A stretch of DNA of 64,000 bases from Kaistia hirudinis (GTDB lineage: Bacteria > Pseudomonadota > Alphaproteobacteria > Rhizobiales > Kaistiaceae). A model generated the notes under the pieces. That model was not told the origin of the DNA, made no database searches, and saw only the letters and a list, made by a program, of their open reading frames with translations. Position 1 is the first letter of the stretch. Each line of letters starts with the position of its first letter. Positions 23,241 through 32,057 of this stretch are shown here, piece after piece. The stretch spans positions 310,001 to 374,000 of the forward strand of contig NZ_JACIDS010000004.1 in NCBI RefSeq assembly GCF_014196455.1, given 5' to 3'. A program made the position numbers and the translations under genes.

Positions 23241-24313
23241 TGCTTCCCCCGCGGATCTATGTCGACGAGAGCCATCTCGGCCGCCACGTGACCGGGCTCG
23301 AGCGGATCACGCTGGAGCTTTTCTCCGCCGAGGCGCTGGCGCCGTTGCCCGTCGTGCCGGTGCGTTCTTCGGGCGGGACCGCCGGCATGATCGCGACGCA
23401 GACGCTGCGCCTGCCGCTGCTGCTGGCGCGCGACCGACAGGCGATCGCGCTCTGTCCGGGATTTCCGCCCTCGATCCCGATGACGCTCTTCGGGCGGCGG
23501 GTCATCCCCTATATCCACGACAGCTTCCTGCTGACGCGGCCGCAGGACCTCAATTGGCGGGCCCGCCGCTATATGGCGCCCGCCTTCGCCTTCGCGCTGA
23601 AGCGGCTGCCTTTCCTGCTCGTCAATTCGCAGACGACGCGGGCCGACATCGCCCGCTTCGCGCGGAACGACGCCGAAATCGCGCTCTATCGTCCGCGCAT
23701 CCGCGACGTGTTCGGCATCGCCGATCTTGCCCGCGACCGCCGGACACCACACCCGAGCGAGACGCTGCGCCTCGTCGCGATCGGCACCGTCGAGCCGCGC
23801 AAGGATCTGAGAGCCGCCGCCGCCATCGTCGCGGCGCTCCGCGCCGCCGGGCGTCCGGCGCAGCTCGACGTCATCGGCCGCTTCGGCTGGGGCGAGGAGA
23901 CGGAAGCGCTCAAGAAGGCGCCGGGCGTGACGCTGCATGGCTATCTGGAGCCGGACGCCGCGCGGGCGCAGATCGCCGCGACGCACGCGCTGATCTCGAC
24001 CTCCAAGGACGAGGGGCTCGGCCTGACGCTGCTGGAGGCGCAGCATGGCGGGCTCGACGTGATCGCCACTGACATGCCGGTTTATCGCGAGGTGCTCGGC
24101 GCATCCGGCCTGCTGGTCGATTCGGCGGAGCCGGCGGCGGCCGCGGCCGCGATCATCGCCCGGCTCGCCGCGCCGGATGCGCTCGAACGGGCGGCAGGCC
24201 ACGCGCTTGCCAATCTCAAGCGCTGGAACGAGGCCGCCGAAGCGGATCACGCGGCGCTCATCGCCCGTCTGGCGGCGCGGATCGGGCTGCCCGATCCTGT
24301 GGCTCGACGCTAG
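23240..24313 (+). CDS. Glycosyltransferase, GT4-like
   Basis: A 357-residue GT-B glycosyltransferase. The N-terminal domain has VDESHLGRHVTGLERITLEL and YIHDSFLLTRP. The C-terminal nucleotide-sugar domain has AIGTVEPRKDL and STSKDEGLGLTLLEAQHGG, the family EX7E region. The start shares one base with the preceding stop (TGATG), so it is translated together with the chain-length protein. It presumably adds one sugar of the repeat unit on the cytoplasmic side; donor and linkage are not predictable. It ends four bases into the convergent xylanase gene. Confidence 0.85.
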   Translation: MLPPRIYVDESHLGRHVTGLERITLELFSAEALAPLPVVPVRSSGGTAGMIATQTLRLPLLLARDRQAIALCPGFPPSIPMTLFGRRVIPYIHDSFLLTRPQDLNWRARRYMAPAFAFALKRLPFLLVNSQTTRADIARFARNDAEIALYRPRIRDVFGIADLARDRRTPHPSETLRLVAIGTVEPRKDLRAAAAIVAALRAAGRPAQLDVIGRFGWGEETEALKKAPGVTLHGYLEPDAARAQIAATHALISTSKDEGLGLTLLEAQHGGLDVIATDMPVYREVLGASGLLVDSAEPAAAAAAIIARLAAPDALERAAGHALANLKRWNEAAEADHAALIARLAARIGLPDPVARR

Positions 24314-25392
24314 ACCCGCCGTCTGCCGAACGCGCCCAGCATTGCGTCGCGCGCCGGCTTCGGCGCGAAGCGCGCGTCGAAGGGCAGGGGGCGCGGCAGG
24401 CGCGTGGCGTCCGGATCCTCTTCGCGCGCCGCGTGCTCGTACCAGCTGGCGCTGTCGGCCAATTGCCATGTGATCACCATCTTCACCGCGGGAACGGTGA
24501 GCACGGCGGCGAGGAAATCGCGATAGCGCGCCGCGACTGCGGCGTCGCGCGCGGGTATGTCGTTAGGAAAGGTCGAATCGTCCGCGTCGAGTTCGGTGAT
24601 GTAGATGTCGACGCGCCGCGTCGCCAGTTCGCCGAGGAAATCGGCGAAGCCATTGTCGTCATGGGGATAGCGCGGCAGCAAATGCCCTTGCAGACCGACC
24701 GCATCGAGCGGCGCGCCGGCATCCTGCAGCCGGTCGACGAGGCGCAGCAGACCGGCGCGGATCGCCGCGCCCGTCTCGTCCCAGCGCTCGGCCATTGCCT
24801 CGTTCAGCACCAGCCGGGCATGCGGATCGGCCGCGCCGGCGCGGCGGAAGGCGCGCTCGACATAGCCCTCGCCGAACGCCTCCATCCACGGCCCGTCGCG
24901 GAAGCCGCCCGGCAGGCCGTGCCCCGGCCAGAACGGCTCGTTGACGACATCCCAGGAGTGCAGGCGGCCGGCATAATAGGCAGCGGTCTCGTCGATATGG
25001 CGGTCGAGCGCCTTGCGCTTCTCGGCGGTGGAGAGCGCCATCAGCCAGTCGGGGCGGCTCTCGTTCCAGGCGAGTGTGTGCCCGCGCACGGGCGTCGACC
25101 CGGCAAAGGCGAGGATCGCATCGGCATCGGCCGTCTCGAACGCGTCTTCCGTCGGGCGCAGATGGCCGAACTTCAGCGCGTAGTCGACGGTGAAGATCGC
25201 GGCCTCGCGCCGGTAGAGCGCGGCCTGCGCCGGGTCGGCGAGCGTGTCGCCTGCGATCGACGTCCCGAAAGTGATGCCGGCCTCGGCCGCCGCTGCGGCA
25301 AGCGTCGGGCTCTCGGCGCGCGCCAGCCGCGGCATGCCGCCGGCGAGCGCTGCCGCGAGGAGGGCGAGGGTATCGCGTCGGGTCGGTCGCAT
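24310..25392 (-). CDS. Exported GH10 endo-beta-1,4-xylanase-like glycanase
   Basis: A 360-residue GH10 enzyme with a twin-arginine-like signal (TRRDTLALLAAALAGG, cleavage near residue 26), so it is probably exported folded. All GH10 landmarks are there: RGHTLAWN, WDVVNEP with acid/base Glu152, GLQGH, YITELD with nucleophile Glu267, and TWQLADSASW. The ATG at 25392 puts the RR pair near the N-terminus, while the longer frame would bury it. Lying inside the polysaccharide locus, it may trim the organism's own polymer rather than plant xylan. That is an inference from context. Confidence 0.88.
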   Translation of the reverse strand: MRPTRRDTLALLAAALAGGMPRLARAESPTLAAAAAEAGITFGTSIAGDTLADPAQAALYRREAAIFTVDYALKFGHLRPTEDAFETADADAILAFAGSTPVRGHTLAWNESRPDWLMALSTAEKRKALDRHIDETAAYYAGRLHSWDVVNEPFWPGHGLPGGFRDGPWMEAFGEGYVERAFRRAGAADPHARLVLNEAMAERWDETGAAIRAGLLRLVDRLQDAGAPLDAVGLQGHLLPRYPHDDNGFADFLGELATRRVDIYITELDADDSTFPNDIPARDAAVAARYRDFLAAVLTVPAVKMVITWQLADSASWYEHAAREEDPDATRLPRPLPFDARFAPKPARDAMLGAFGRRRV

Positions 25393-25672
25393 GGGGCTTG
25401 ATCGTCCGGCCTTGATTCTCCGGCCCCGATCCCGGCTTCGTTTCCCAGGGAGCGGACGGTCCACGCATAGCACCCCGCGCGGGGAGGCGCGCCGAAACCC
25501 GTCATTTACCTTAACGGGCGCCATTCCCGCAGAAGATTGAAAAGACGAGTGAATTGGATTTCGTATTGGATTGTCGCGATGCCCCGTTAACGCAAGACAC
25601 GGACAATTTTAATCTATTCTTGAATGCGCCGGCCTTCTGCGGTTCTTCGCTGGATGAAAGCGAGGGTCCGGG
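25393..25672. promoter_or_regulatory. Divergent promoter region, GH10 glycanase / GT26
   Basis: This 280-base space contains a relatively A+T-rich stretch (25505-25625) with CTTAACG and GTTAACG half-sites, but no complete TTAA-N7-TTAA box. It must hold promoters for the two divergent genes. Confidence 0.45.
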
Positions 25673-26533
25673 ATGATGCCGAACAGAGCCTCCGAATTCG
25701 ATCATGACGACGCGCGTTTCGATCTCGTGCGCATGGCCGAGGGCCGTCTCAACATACGCGATCAGGGCGAACTGATCGGGCGGATCGTCGACGACGCGGA
25801 AAATCGCCGCGGCGGTACCGTCTTCACGCTTAATCTCGATCATCTCGTCAAGCTGCGCGACCATCTGCGCTTTCGCGCCGCCTATCAGCGCGCGAGCTAT
25901 GTGAGCGCCGATGGCGCGCCCGTCGTGGTGATGGCCAAGGATCTGATCGCCAAGGATCGCGGCGCGCCGATCGAGCGCGTCACGGGCGCGGATCTCGTCA
26001 TTCCGCTCTGCAAGGCCGCGGCGGCGGCCCACATCCCCGTCTATTTCTTCGGCACGGCCGATTTCGTGCGCGATCGGGCGATCGAGCGCCTGGAGAAGGA
26101 GGCGCCGGGCCTCATCGTCGCGGGCGCGGAATCGCCGCCGCTCGGCTTCGATCCGGAAGGGGCTGCGGCGCAGCAGGCCGCCGGTGACATCGCGGCGTCG
26201 GGCGCGCGCATCTGCTTCGTGGCGCTCGGCGCGCCGAAGCAGGAGCTGTTCGCGAACCTCGCCGTGTGCCGGTCGGAGGGCGTGATCTTCGTGTGCATCG
26301 GCGCCGCGCTCGACTTCATCGCCGGGGCGACCCGCCGCGCGCCGCGGCTGTGGCAGCGCATCGGGATTGAATGGGTCTGGCGCCTGCTGCAGGAGCCGCG
26401 CCGGCTGATGAAGCGCTATGTCCGCTCGCTCAGCTATTATTTCCGCTACCGCCTCAAGGGCGGCGACGACCGGAGGCTCCGTGTCGACCGGCGGCGCAAC
26501 CCGCATCACATCTCGCCGATCCGCGACCTCTGA
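25673..26533 (+). CDS. WecG/TagA/CpsF family glycosyltransferase (GT26)
   Basis: A 286-residue GT26 enzyme, which typically adds the second sugar (ManNAc, ManNAcA or glucose) to an undecaprenyl-diphosphate-linked sugar. Motifs visible are TLNLDHLVKLR, YVSADGAPVV with the proposed catalytic Asp, FFGTADFV, LGAPKQELF and FDFIAG-like ALDFIAGATRRAPRLWQRIGIEW. The Arg-rich C-terminal tail is the membrane-associating part known in TagA. The next glycosyltransferase begins eight bases after its stop. Confidence 0.9.
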   Translation: MMPNRASEFDHDDARFDLVRMAEGRLNIRDQGELIGRIVDDAENRRGGTVFTLNLDHLVKLRDHLRFRAAYQRASYVSADGAPVVVMAKDLIAKDRGAPIERVTGADLVIPLCKAAAAAHIPVYFFGTADFVRDRAIERLEKEAPGLIVAGAESPPLGFDPEGAAAQQAAGDIAASGARICFVALGAPKQELFANLAVCRSEGVIFVCIGAALDFIAGATRRAPRLWQRIGIEWVWRLLQEPRRLMKRYVRSLSYYFRYRLKGGDDRRLRVDRRRNPHHISPIRDL

Positions 26534-26541
26534 GCGCCCCG

Positions 26542-27774
26542 ATGGTCCATCGCCTGACCATGCTTCATCCGATCGATCCGCGCGGCTCCAAGGTCGGCGG
26601 GATCGAGACGCATGTGCGCCTCATGTATCAGCGCCATCCCGCCGATTTCTCCGTGCTGCTCGTCGGCGTCGACGAGCGCGGCGATCTCGAACTCGGCCGC
26701 CCGATCCGCATCCAGGCGGGCGAACGCCTGATCGATTTCCTGCCGGTGGCGCATATTCCCGACGCCGAGATCCATGGCGCCGCCCGCCGGCTGCATCAAT
26801 CCGTGACGCTGCGCTTCGCGCTCGGCGCGCTGCGCCATCTCGGCACGATCCGCCGCCTCGGGGCGGGCGAGGCCGCGACGACCGAGCTGCAGCGCTTCGA
26901 GTTCGGGCTGATCGGCCGGCTGCTCGGCCGGCCCGTGGTGCAGATCGTCCATGGCGAGGGCAGCCGCAAGGACCGGATGGATTCGCTCATCCGGCGGTTC
27001 TGGTATCTGAACCTCGTCAATGAGCGGATCGCGCTGTCGCTCGCGAGCCGCATCGTCTGCGTGAACGACAACATCATCGAGCGGCTCAGCCGCATCGCGC
27101 CGCGCCTCGCCGCGAAGTCGGAAATGCTGACCGTCTCGGTCGATATGGACCGCTTCCGCGCGACGCCGTTCCCGCCGGCCGATGTCTTCCGCATCGTCTT
27201 CGCCGGGCGGCTCGACGCGTTCAAGGATCCGCCGCTCATGTTCGAGACGATGCGGCTGATCCATGCCGCGCTCGGCGGCCGGTTCGAGTTCCATTATGTC
27301 GGCACGAGCGATCCGCACCGCTATGCCGAGTTTGCCGCGATCGAGCCGTTCACGGTCCGGCACGGCTTCCAGGACGCGGCCGGCGTCGCCGCGATCATCG
27401 CGAACAGCCATGCCGGAATCCTCACCTCGTTCTTCGAGGGCATGCCCTGCTATCTGCTCGAGCTGATCGCGAGCGGGCGCCCCATCGGCGCGATCCGCCT
27501 GCCGCAATTCGATCCGCTCGTGGTCGCGGGCGAGAGCGGCTTCCTGATCGAGCGCGGCGCCGACCCGGCAACGTCAGCCAATCGGCTCGCCGCGGCGTTC
27601 ATCGATCTGCACCGGGCGATTGCTGGAGGGCGGCTCGATCCCGAGGCGATCCGCCAGAAGGCGGTGCCCTATTCGACTTCGGTGCAGATGCCGCGCCTCT
27701 TCGAGCGCCATCGGAGGCTCGCCGCCGGGCCGACCAAGGGCGGCGCCGTCACGGCGGATGGCCGGCTAGCGTGA
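26542..27774 (+). CDS. Glycosyltransferase, GT4-like
   Basis: A 410-residue GT-B enzyme. MLHPIDPRGSKVGGIETHV is the N-terminal acceptor-domain glycine-rich loop. The donor domain contains VFAGRLDAFKDPPLM and HAGILTSFFEGMPCYLLELIASG, with the EX7E-type glutamates. The ATG at 26542 gives the proper N-terminus. It is co-transcribed with the GT26 gene and overlaps the next, convergent glycosyltransferase by nine bases. Donor sugar unknown. Confidence 0.85.
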   Translation: MVHRLTMLHPIDPRGSKVGGIETHVRLMYQRHPADFSVLLVGVDERGDLELGRPIRIQAGERLIDFLPVAHIPDAEIHGAARRLHQSVTLRFALGALRHLGTIRRLGAGEAATTELQRFEFGLIGRLLGRPVVQIVHGEGSRKDRMDSLIRRFWYLNLVNERIALSLASRIVCVNDNIIERLSRIAPRLAAKSEMLTVSVDMDRFRATPFPPADVFRIVFAGRLDAFKDPPLMFETMRLIHAALGGRFEFHYVGTSDPHRYAEFAAIEPFTVRHGFQDAAGVAAIIANSHAGILTSFFEGMPCYLLELIASGRPIGAIRLPQFDPLVVAGESGFLIERGADPATSANRLAAAFIDLHRAIAGGRLDPEAIRQKAVPYSTSVQMPRLFERHRRLAAGPTKGGAVTADGRLA

Positions 27775-28839
27775 GCGGCTCTCGCTGACGACCGCATCGA
27801 GCAGCTTCGACCATTCGGCGAAGCTCGCCTCGGTCGAAAATGCCTGCGCCCGCTCGATCCGCGGCGCGGGATCACCGGGATCGGCCAGTGCCGCGTCGAT
27901 TGCGGCCGCCATCGCCGCCGGATCGTCGATCGGGACGATGCGCCCGATGCCGCCCGCGAGGATCTCGCGCGGGCCGTCGCAATCGGTCGCGACGACCGGC
28001 AGACCGGCCGACAGCGCTTCGACCGCGACGAGGCTGAAGGCTTCCGAGCGGGAGGGGACGACGCAGAGCCGCGCCGACCGATAGAGCGCCGCCGGATCGA
28101 TGAAGCCGACGAGCCGTGCGCGCTCCGAAAGGCCGAGCGCCGCGATCCGCGCCTGCAGCGCCGGACCCTCGCGGCCCGCACCGGCGATCGAGAGCGTCGC
28201 GCCGGCGTGACGGGACTTCGCGAAGGCATCGATCAGCACGTCGAAGCCCTTTTCGGGCGACAGGCGGCCGACGCCGACGACATGCGGCGCCCGCGCGGCG
28301 AGCGCCACGGCGCTGCCGATCGGGGGCTGGTGGCGGACGGGATTGTAGATCCGCACCGTCTTCGCGGGATCAGCGCCCCAGTCGTTGACCAGCGCGTCCC
28401 GCACGCCGTCCGAGACCGCGACGATACGGCGGGCCGCGCGGCCGAGCAGCGGCAGTCCGTACATCGCGGCCGCCGAGAGCTTGCCGGAGCGGTGCTCGAC
28501 CAGCCCATGCACCGAGAAGACGAGCGGCGTGCGACGACTCGCGAGCAGACTGGCGAGCGTGAGCTTCAGCGTGTTGGCGGCGATCGCCGACAGCGCGACG
28601 TCCGGCTGCATCTGCCTTATGAGCCGCGCCAGTGCGCCGATCCCTTGGCGTGCGCCGGCACCGACGATCTCGATGCGCAGCGCCGCGCTCGGCGGCGTCG
28701 CCGGCTCGCCATAGGTGTCGAGCGCCAGCACGACCTCGTCGCCATTCTCGGCGAAAAGCGAGGCGAGCTGCGCCCAGACCGGCTCCGCGCCGCCGCCCGA
28801 GAGCGAGCGCGTGTAGAAGAGATACTTACGTTTCGCCAA
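27766..28839 (-). CDS. Glycosyltransferase, GT4 family
   Basis: A 357-residue GT4 enzyme. RSLSGGGAEPVWAQLASLF is the N-terminal loop, and GVGRLSPEKGFDVLIDAF and VVPSRSEAFSLVAVEALSAGLPVVATDCDGPREIL are the C-terminal donor-binding signature with both EX7E glutamates. It is the only glycosyltransferase of the locus on this strand. It is divergent from the gene at 28925, with 85 bases between. Confidence 0.9.
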   Translation of the reverse strand: MAKRKYLFYTRSLSGGGAEPVWAQLASLFAENGDEVVLALDTYGEPATPPSAALRIEIVGAGARQGIGALARLIRQMQPDVALSAIAANTLKLTLASLLASRRTPLVFSVHGLVEHRSGKLSAAAMYGLPLLGRAARRIVAVSDGVRDALVNDWGADPAKTVRIYNPVRHQPPIGSAVALAARAPHVVGVGRLSPEKGFDVLIDAFAKSRHAGATLSIAGAGREGPALQARIAALGLSERARLVGFIDPAALYRSARLCVVPSRSEAFSLVAVEALSAGLPVVATDCDGPREILAGGIGRIVPIDDPAAMAAAIDAALADPGDPAPRIERAQAFSTEASFAEWSKLLDAVVSESRSR

Positions 28840-28924
28840 TAGGATCGTCCTTCGCGAACCGCAGGGCTCGGCGGCTCATATTGGCTGCGAGCCGTAAAGC
28901 CGACGCTAATCGAGGATGGGACGC

Positions 28925-30382
28925 ATGCTGATCGAGGTCCGGCTCGACCCCGCCGCAGTGGAGCTCTGGCAGAGCCACCTCGTCGCGCGCGTCGCGGCCA
29001 TGCCGGGGACAGGGGTGCGTGTCGTCGCGGCGCCGGGAACCGCGCGCACCCCGCGCGGGCTGGCGCGGCTCCTCGAACTGGAGCGGCTCATCTCCGGCGG
29101 CCGGCCCGGCGGCGCCTGCGAGAGCGTCGCGTTTGAGACTCTAAGGCCGTTTGCCACGGCGTCGGGCCTCGCGGATCTCATCCTCGACCTGACAGACGCG
29201 CCGGCCTCGGCGGCAACCGCCCCCTTGCTGCGCCTCGTCTGCGACGGTCTTCCCTTCGGTCCGGGTGCGGCCGATGCGGTGCTCGCGTCACGTAGTCCCG
29301 TGTTCGAGACGGTGCTGGATGATGGCGCAAGCGCTGCCGTTCTCTCGCGCTGGCACCCGGCCGTGGAGACGCCGCATCACGCTGCTGCTGCGCTCGACAT
29401 GCTGGCGGGCCGGGCTGCCGACATGCTGGCGGTCGAGATCCGCCGCCTCGCCGCCGGCCGGCCTGTTGCGCTCGGTGCGGCCGAAAGGCCGGCCCATCAG
29501 AGTGGCTCGACGTCCGCCTTCTTTCTTCGCGCGCTGGAGACGCGCATTGCCGGCCGCCTCGCGCGCCTCCTCGGCCGCGCGCCGGATTGGCATGTCGCGC
29601 TCCGCCCGCGCCGTGGCGACGGCCTGCCGGCGCTCGGCCCCGAGGGGTTCCGCCGTCTCGCCGATGATGGCCGCCGCTTCTATGCCGATCCGTTCCTGTT
29701 CGAGCAGGGCGGCGAGACGTTCCTGTTCGTCGAGGAATATCCCTATGCGACCGGACGCGGCATTCTCTCGCTGAGCCGCCTCGCGGTGGACGGAACGCCG
29801 TCGCACCCCGTCCCGATCCTCGAAGGTCCCGACCATCTCTCCTATCCGTTCGTGTTCGAGGCGGAGGGGGCGATCTGGATGATCCCGGAGACCTCGGCCC
29901 GGCGGACGGTCGAGCTCTATCGCGCCGATCCGTTCCCGGAGCGCTGGACGTTCGCGGCGACCCTTATCGAGGGCGAGGACCTTGCCGATGCGACGCTGCT
30001 GCGGCGTGACGAAGGCTGGTGGCTGTTCGCCGCCGAGCGGGCGCGCTGGGCGTCGAGCTGGGACACGCTAGTGCTGTGGCGCGCGGATCGCCTGCAGGGG
30101 CCGTGGCGGCCGCATCCCGCCAATCCGGTGCTGGTCGACCTCACCGCCGCGCGACCCGGCGGGCGGATTCTCGATATCGGCGGCAAGCTCGTCCGTCCGG
30201 CACAGGATTGCGCCGGCGGCTATGGCGCGCGGCTCGCCTTCGCGGCAATCGAGCAACTCGACGAGACCGGATTCCAGCAGGCGGTACTGACGCGCGCCAA
30301 GCCCTTCGGCCGCAATAGCGGCCTGCACAGCTATGACCGGACGAACCGGTTCGAGGTGATCGACCTCTTCGGCCCGCGCTGA
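28925..30382 (+). CDS. GINT1-like carbohydrate-active protein (beta-propeller C-terminal domain)
   Basis: A 485-residue protein. From about residue 250 it has FYADPFLFEQGGETFLFVEE, SYPFVFEAEGAIWMIPE, ELYRADPFPERW and a matching set of repeats, the five-bladed propeller-like domain of plant GINT1 N-termini and GH43-like folds, found in bacteria near glycosyltransferases and formyltransferases. The N-terminal 230 residues are Ala/Arg-rich without clear motifs. An ATG at 28916 is also in frame; 28925 was chosen because GAGGA lies eight bases before it. A role in polysaccharide or glycolipid building is inferred from position only. Confidence 0.65.
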   Translation: MLIEVRLDPAAVELWQSHLVARVAAMPGTGVRVVAAPGTARTPRGLARLLELERLISGGRPGGACESVAFETLRPFATASGLADLILDLTDAPASAATAPLLRLVCDGLPFGPGAADAVLASRSPVFETVLDDGASAAVLSRWHPAVETPHHAAAALDMLAGRAADMLAVEIRRLAAGRPVALGAAERPAHQSGSTSAFFLRALETRIAGRLARLLGRAPDWHVALRPRRGDGLPALGPEGFRRLADDGRRFYADPFLFEQGGETFLFVEEYPYATGRGILSLSRLAVDGTPSHPVPILEGPDHLSYPFVFEAEGAIWMIPETSARRTVELYRADPFPERWTFAATLIEGEDLADATLLRRDEGWWLFAAERARWASSWDTLVLWRADRLQGPWRPHPANPVLVDLTAARPGGRILDIGGKLVRPAQDCAGGYGARLAFAAIEQLDETGFQQAVLTRAKPFGRNSGLHSYDRTNRFEVIDLFGPR

Positions 30383-30385
30383 GCG

Positions 30386-30997
30386 TCAGCCCTCATATTT
30401 CTCCAGGAACGCCTCGGACGAGAGCGCGCGGAAATCCGGCAGTGCCGCGTGCAGGCGGTCATGGTTCCAGTCCCACCAGGCGAGCGCCTGCATCCGTTCC
30501 GCGACGGGCACGGCAAAGCGGCGGCGCATCGGCTTGGCGGGAACGCCGACGGCGATCTCGTAGGGCGCGACATCCTTGGTCACCACCGCGCCGGAGCCGA
30601 GGATCGCGCCGGTGCCGATCGTCACGCCGGGCATGACGACCACGCCGTGTCCGATCCAGACATCGTGCCCGATCGAAACGCCGTTCGAGCGGCGCCAGTC
30701 GAAGAAGGCGTCCTCATCCGCTTCGCCGTCGAAATAATACGAGGCGCGGTAGGTGAAGTGCGATTGCGAGGCGCGCCAGTGCGGGTGATTGCCGGGGTTG
30801 ATGCGCACGAAGGCGGCGATCGAGCAGAACTTGCCGATCGATGTGTAGATCACGTCGCCATGCTCGGAGATGTAGGAATAATCGTCCATCTGCGTCTCGG
30901 CGAGCTTGGTGCCGGCGCCCACCTCGGTGTAGCAGCCGAGCCGGCAGTCGCGGATACGGGCGGTCGGATCGATGGACGGCTGCTCGCCGAGGCGCAT
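30386..30997 (-). CDS. Phosphonate-locus hexapeptide-repeat transferase
   Basis: A 203-residue left-handed beta-helix acyltransferase of the xenobiotic/chloramphenicol acetyltransferase type, the family that recurs in phn clusters. Hexapeptide turns are seen at PTARIRDCRLGCYTEVGAG and again at IGHDVWIGHGVVVMPGV with the catalytic-type His, then IGTGAILGSGAVVTKD. The substrate is unknown; modification of a phosphonate or pathway intermediate is plausible. The ATG at 30997 restores the MRLGEQPSIDP N-terminus. A strong PHO box lies 51 bases upstream, and the gene is divergent from phnC. Confidence 0.88.
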   Translation of the reverse strand: MRLGEQPSIDPTARIRDCRLGCYTEVGAGTKLAETQMDDYSYISEHGDVIYTSIGKFCSIAAFVRINPGNHPHWRASQSHFTYRASYYFDGEADEDAFFDWRRSNGVSIGHDVWIGHGVVVMPGVTIGTGAILGSGAVVTKDVAPYEIAVGVPAKPMRRRFAVPVAERMQALAWWDWNHDRLHAALPDFRALSSEAFLEKYEG

Positions 30998-31047
30998 GGA
31001 TAGGCTCCGATGGATTCTTGATTTCCGTTGCAGGGTGGAGAATTCCC

Positions 31048-31065
31048 ATGACAGATCGGTGACGA
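31048..31065 (-). promoter_or_regulatory. PHO box upstream of the hexapeptide transferase
   Basis: Read on the minus strand this is TCGTCAC-CGAT-CTGTCAT, two seven-base half-sites spaced by four. It matches the PhoB consensus CTGTCAT-N4-CTGTCAT at 7 of 7 positions in the downstream half and 4 of 7 in the other. It sits 51 bases before the ATG at 30997. A lone CTGTCAC half-site is at 31131-31137 on the phnC side. Control by PhoB under phosphate starvation is inferred. Confidence 0.65.
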
Positions 31066-31188
31066 AGCCGGCGAATGAATATCGCCCTTGCTTCGCAGGT
31101 GGTTGTGGAGTCTTCCACAGGGGGGTGTTGCTGTCACAATAGATTTGCGTCGATCGCGCAGGATCTTCCAAACTCAGGAGGTCCGTGC

Positions 31189-31998
31189 ATGCTCGTCCTT
31201 GACGGGGTGGATCGATATTACAACAACAAGGCCGCCGTCTCCGGCGTGAGCCTTTCAATTCCGAGCGGCAGCTTCGTCGGTGTGATCGGGCGCTCCGGTG
31301 CCGGCAAGTCGACCCTGCTCCGCATGATCAATCGCCTCGTCGATCCGACGGCGGGTTCGATCCGGTTCGACGATCTCGATGTCACGCGCTTGAACGGCCA
31401 GGCGCTGCGCGACTGGCGCGCCCGATGCGCCATGATCTTCCAGCAGTTCAATCTGGTCGGCCGTCTCGACGTGCTGACCAATGTGCTGATGGGCCGCCTC
31501 AACAAGGTCTCGACGCCGCGCGCGCTGATGCGGATGTGGAGCGAGGAGGACCGCGCCATCGCGCTGTCCGCGCTCGAGCAGTTCGACATCGCCAATCTCG
31601 CGGCGCAGCGCGCCGACAGCCTTTCGGGCGGACAGCAGCAGCGCGTCGCCATTGCGCGGGCGCTGGTGCAGGAGCCGGACGCGATCCTCGCCGACGAGCC
31701 GATCGCCTCGCTCGACCCGCGCAACACCAAGGTCGTGATGGATGCGCTGCTGCGCATCAACAAGCACTACGGCATCACGGTGCTGTGCAACCTGCATTCG
31801 CTCGATCTCGCCCGCAATTATTGCGACCGGCTGATCGGCATGTCGGCGGGGCGGCTCGTGTTCGACGGCGCGCCCGCGGCCCTCACCGATGATGTCGCGC
31901 GCGAACTCTACGGCCTCGAAGCCGGCGAGGTCATGGATCACGCGCCTGCCGCGCGTCCACAGGAAACGTCCGGCGAAGCGATCGCCGTGGCCGTCTGA
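31189..31998 (+). CDS. phnC: Phosphonate ABC transporter ATPase
   Basis: A 269-residue ABC ATPase energising phosphonate uptake at the inner membrane. Walker A is GRSGAGKST, the Q-loop [14 protein letters not shown], the signature [15 protein letters not shown], Walker [12 protein letters not shown] and the switch His is in [23 protein letters not shown] is the segment shared by PhnC proteins. The ATG at 31189 follows CAGGAGGTCCGTGC. First gene of phnC-D-E-E. Confidence 0.96.
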   Translation: MLVLDGVDRYYNNKAAVSGVSLSIPSGSFVGVIGRSGAGKSTLLRMINRLVDPTAGSIRFDDLDVTRLNGQALRDWRARCAMIFQQFNLVGRLDVLTNVLMGRLNKVSTPRALMRMWSEEDRAIALSALEQFDIANLAAQRADSLSGGQQQRVAIARALVQEPDAILADEPIASLDPRNTKVVMDALLRINKHYGITVLCNLHSLDLARNYCDRLIGMSAGRLVFDGAPAALTDDVARELYGLEAGEVMDHAPAARPQETSGEAIAVAV

Positions 31999-32057
31999 AT
32001 GCCCCGACGGGCATGCCAACCGGTGCGTCCCGCGCCGACAACGTCTGGAGAGATCTG

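Noticed and set aside
24177-24473. A plus-strand frame bridging the end of the glycosyltransferase and the xylanase gene
   Set aside because: It is out of frame with the first gene and antisense to the second, with no start signal.
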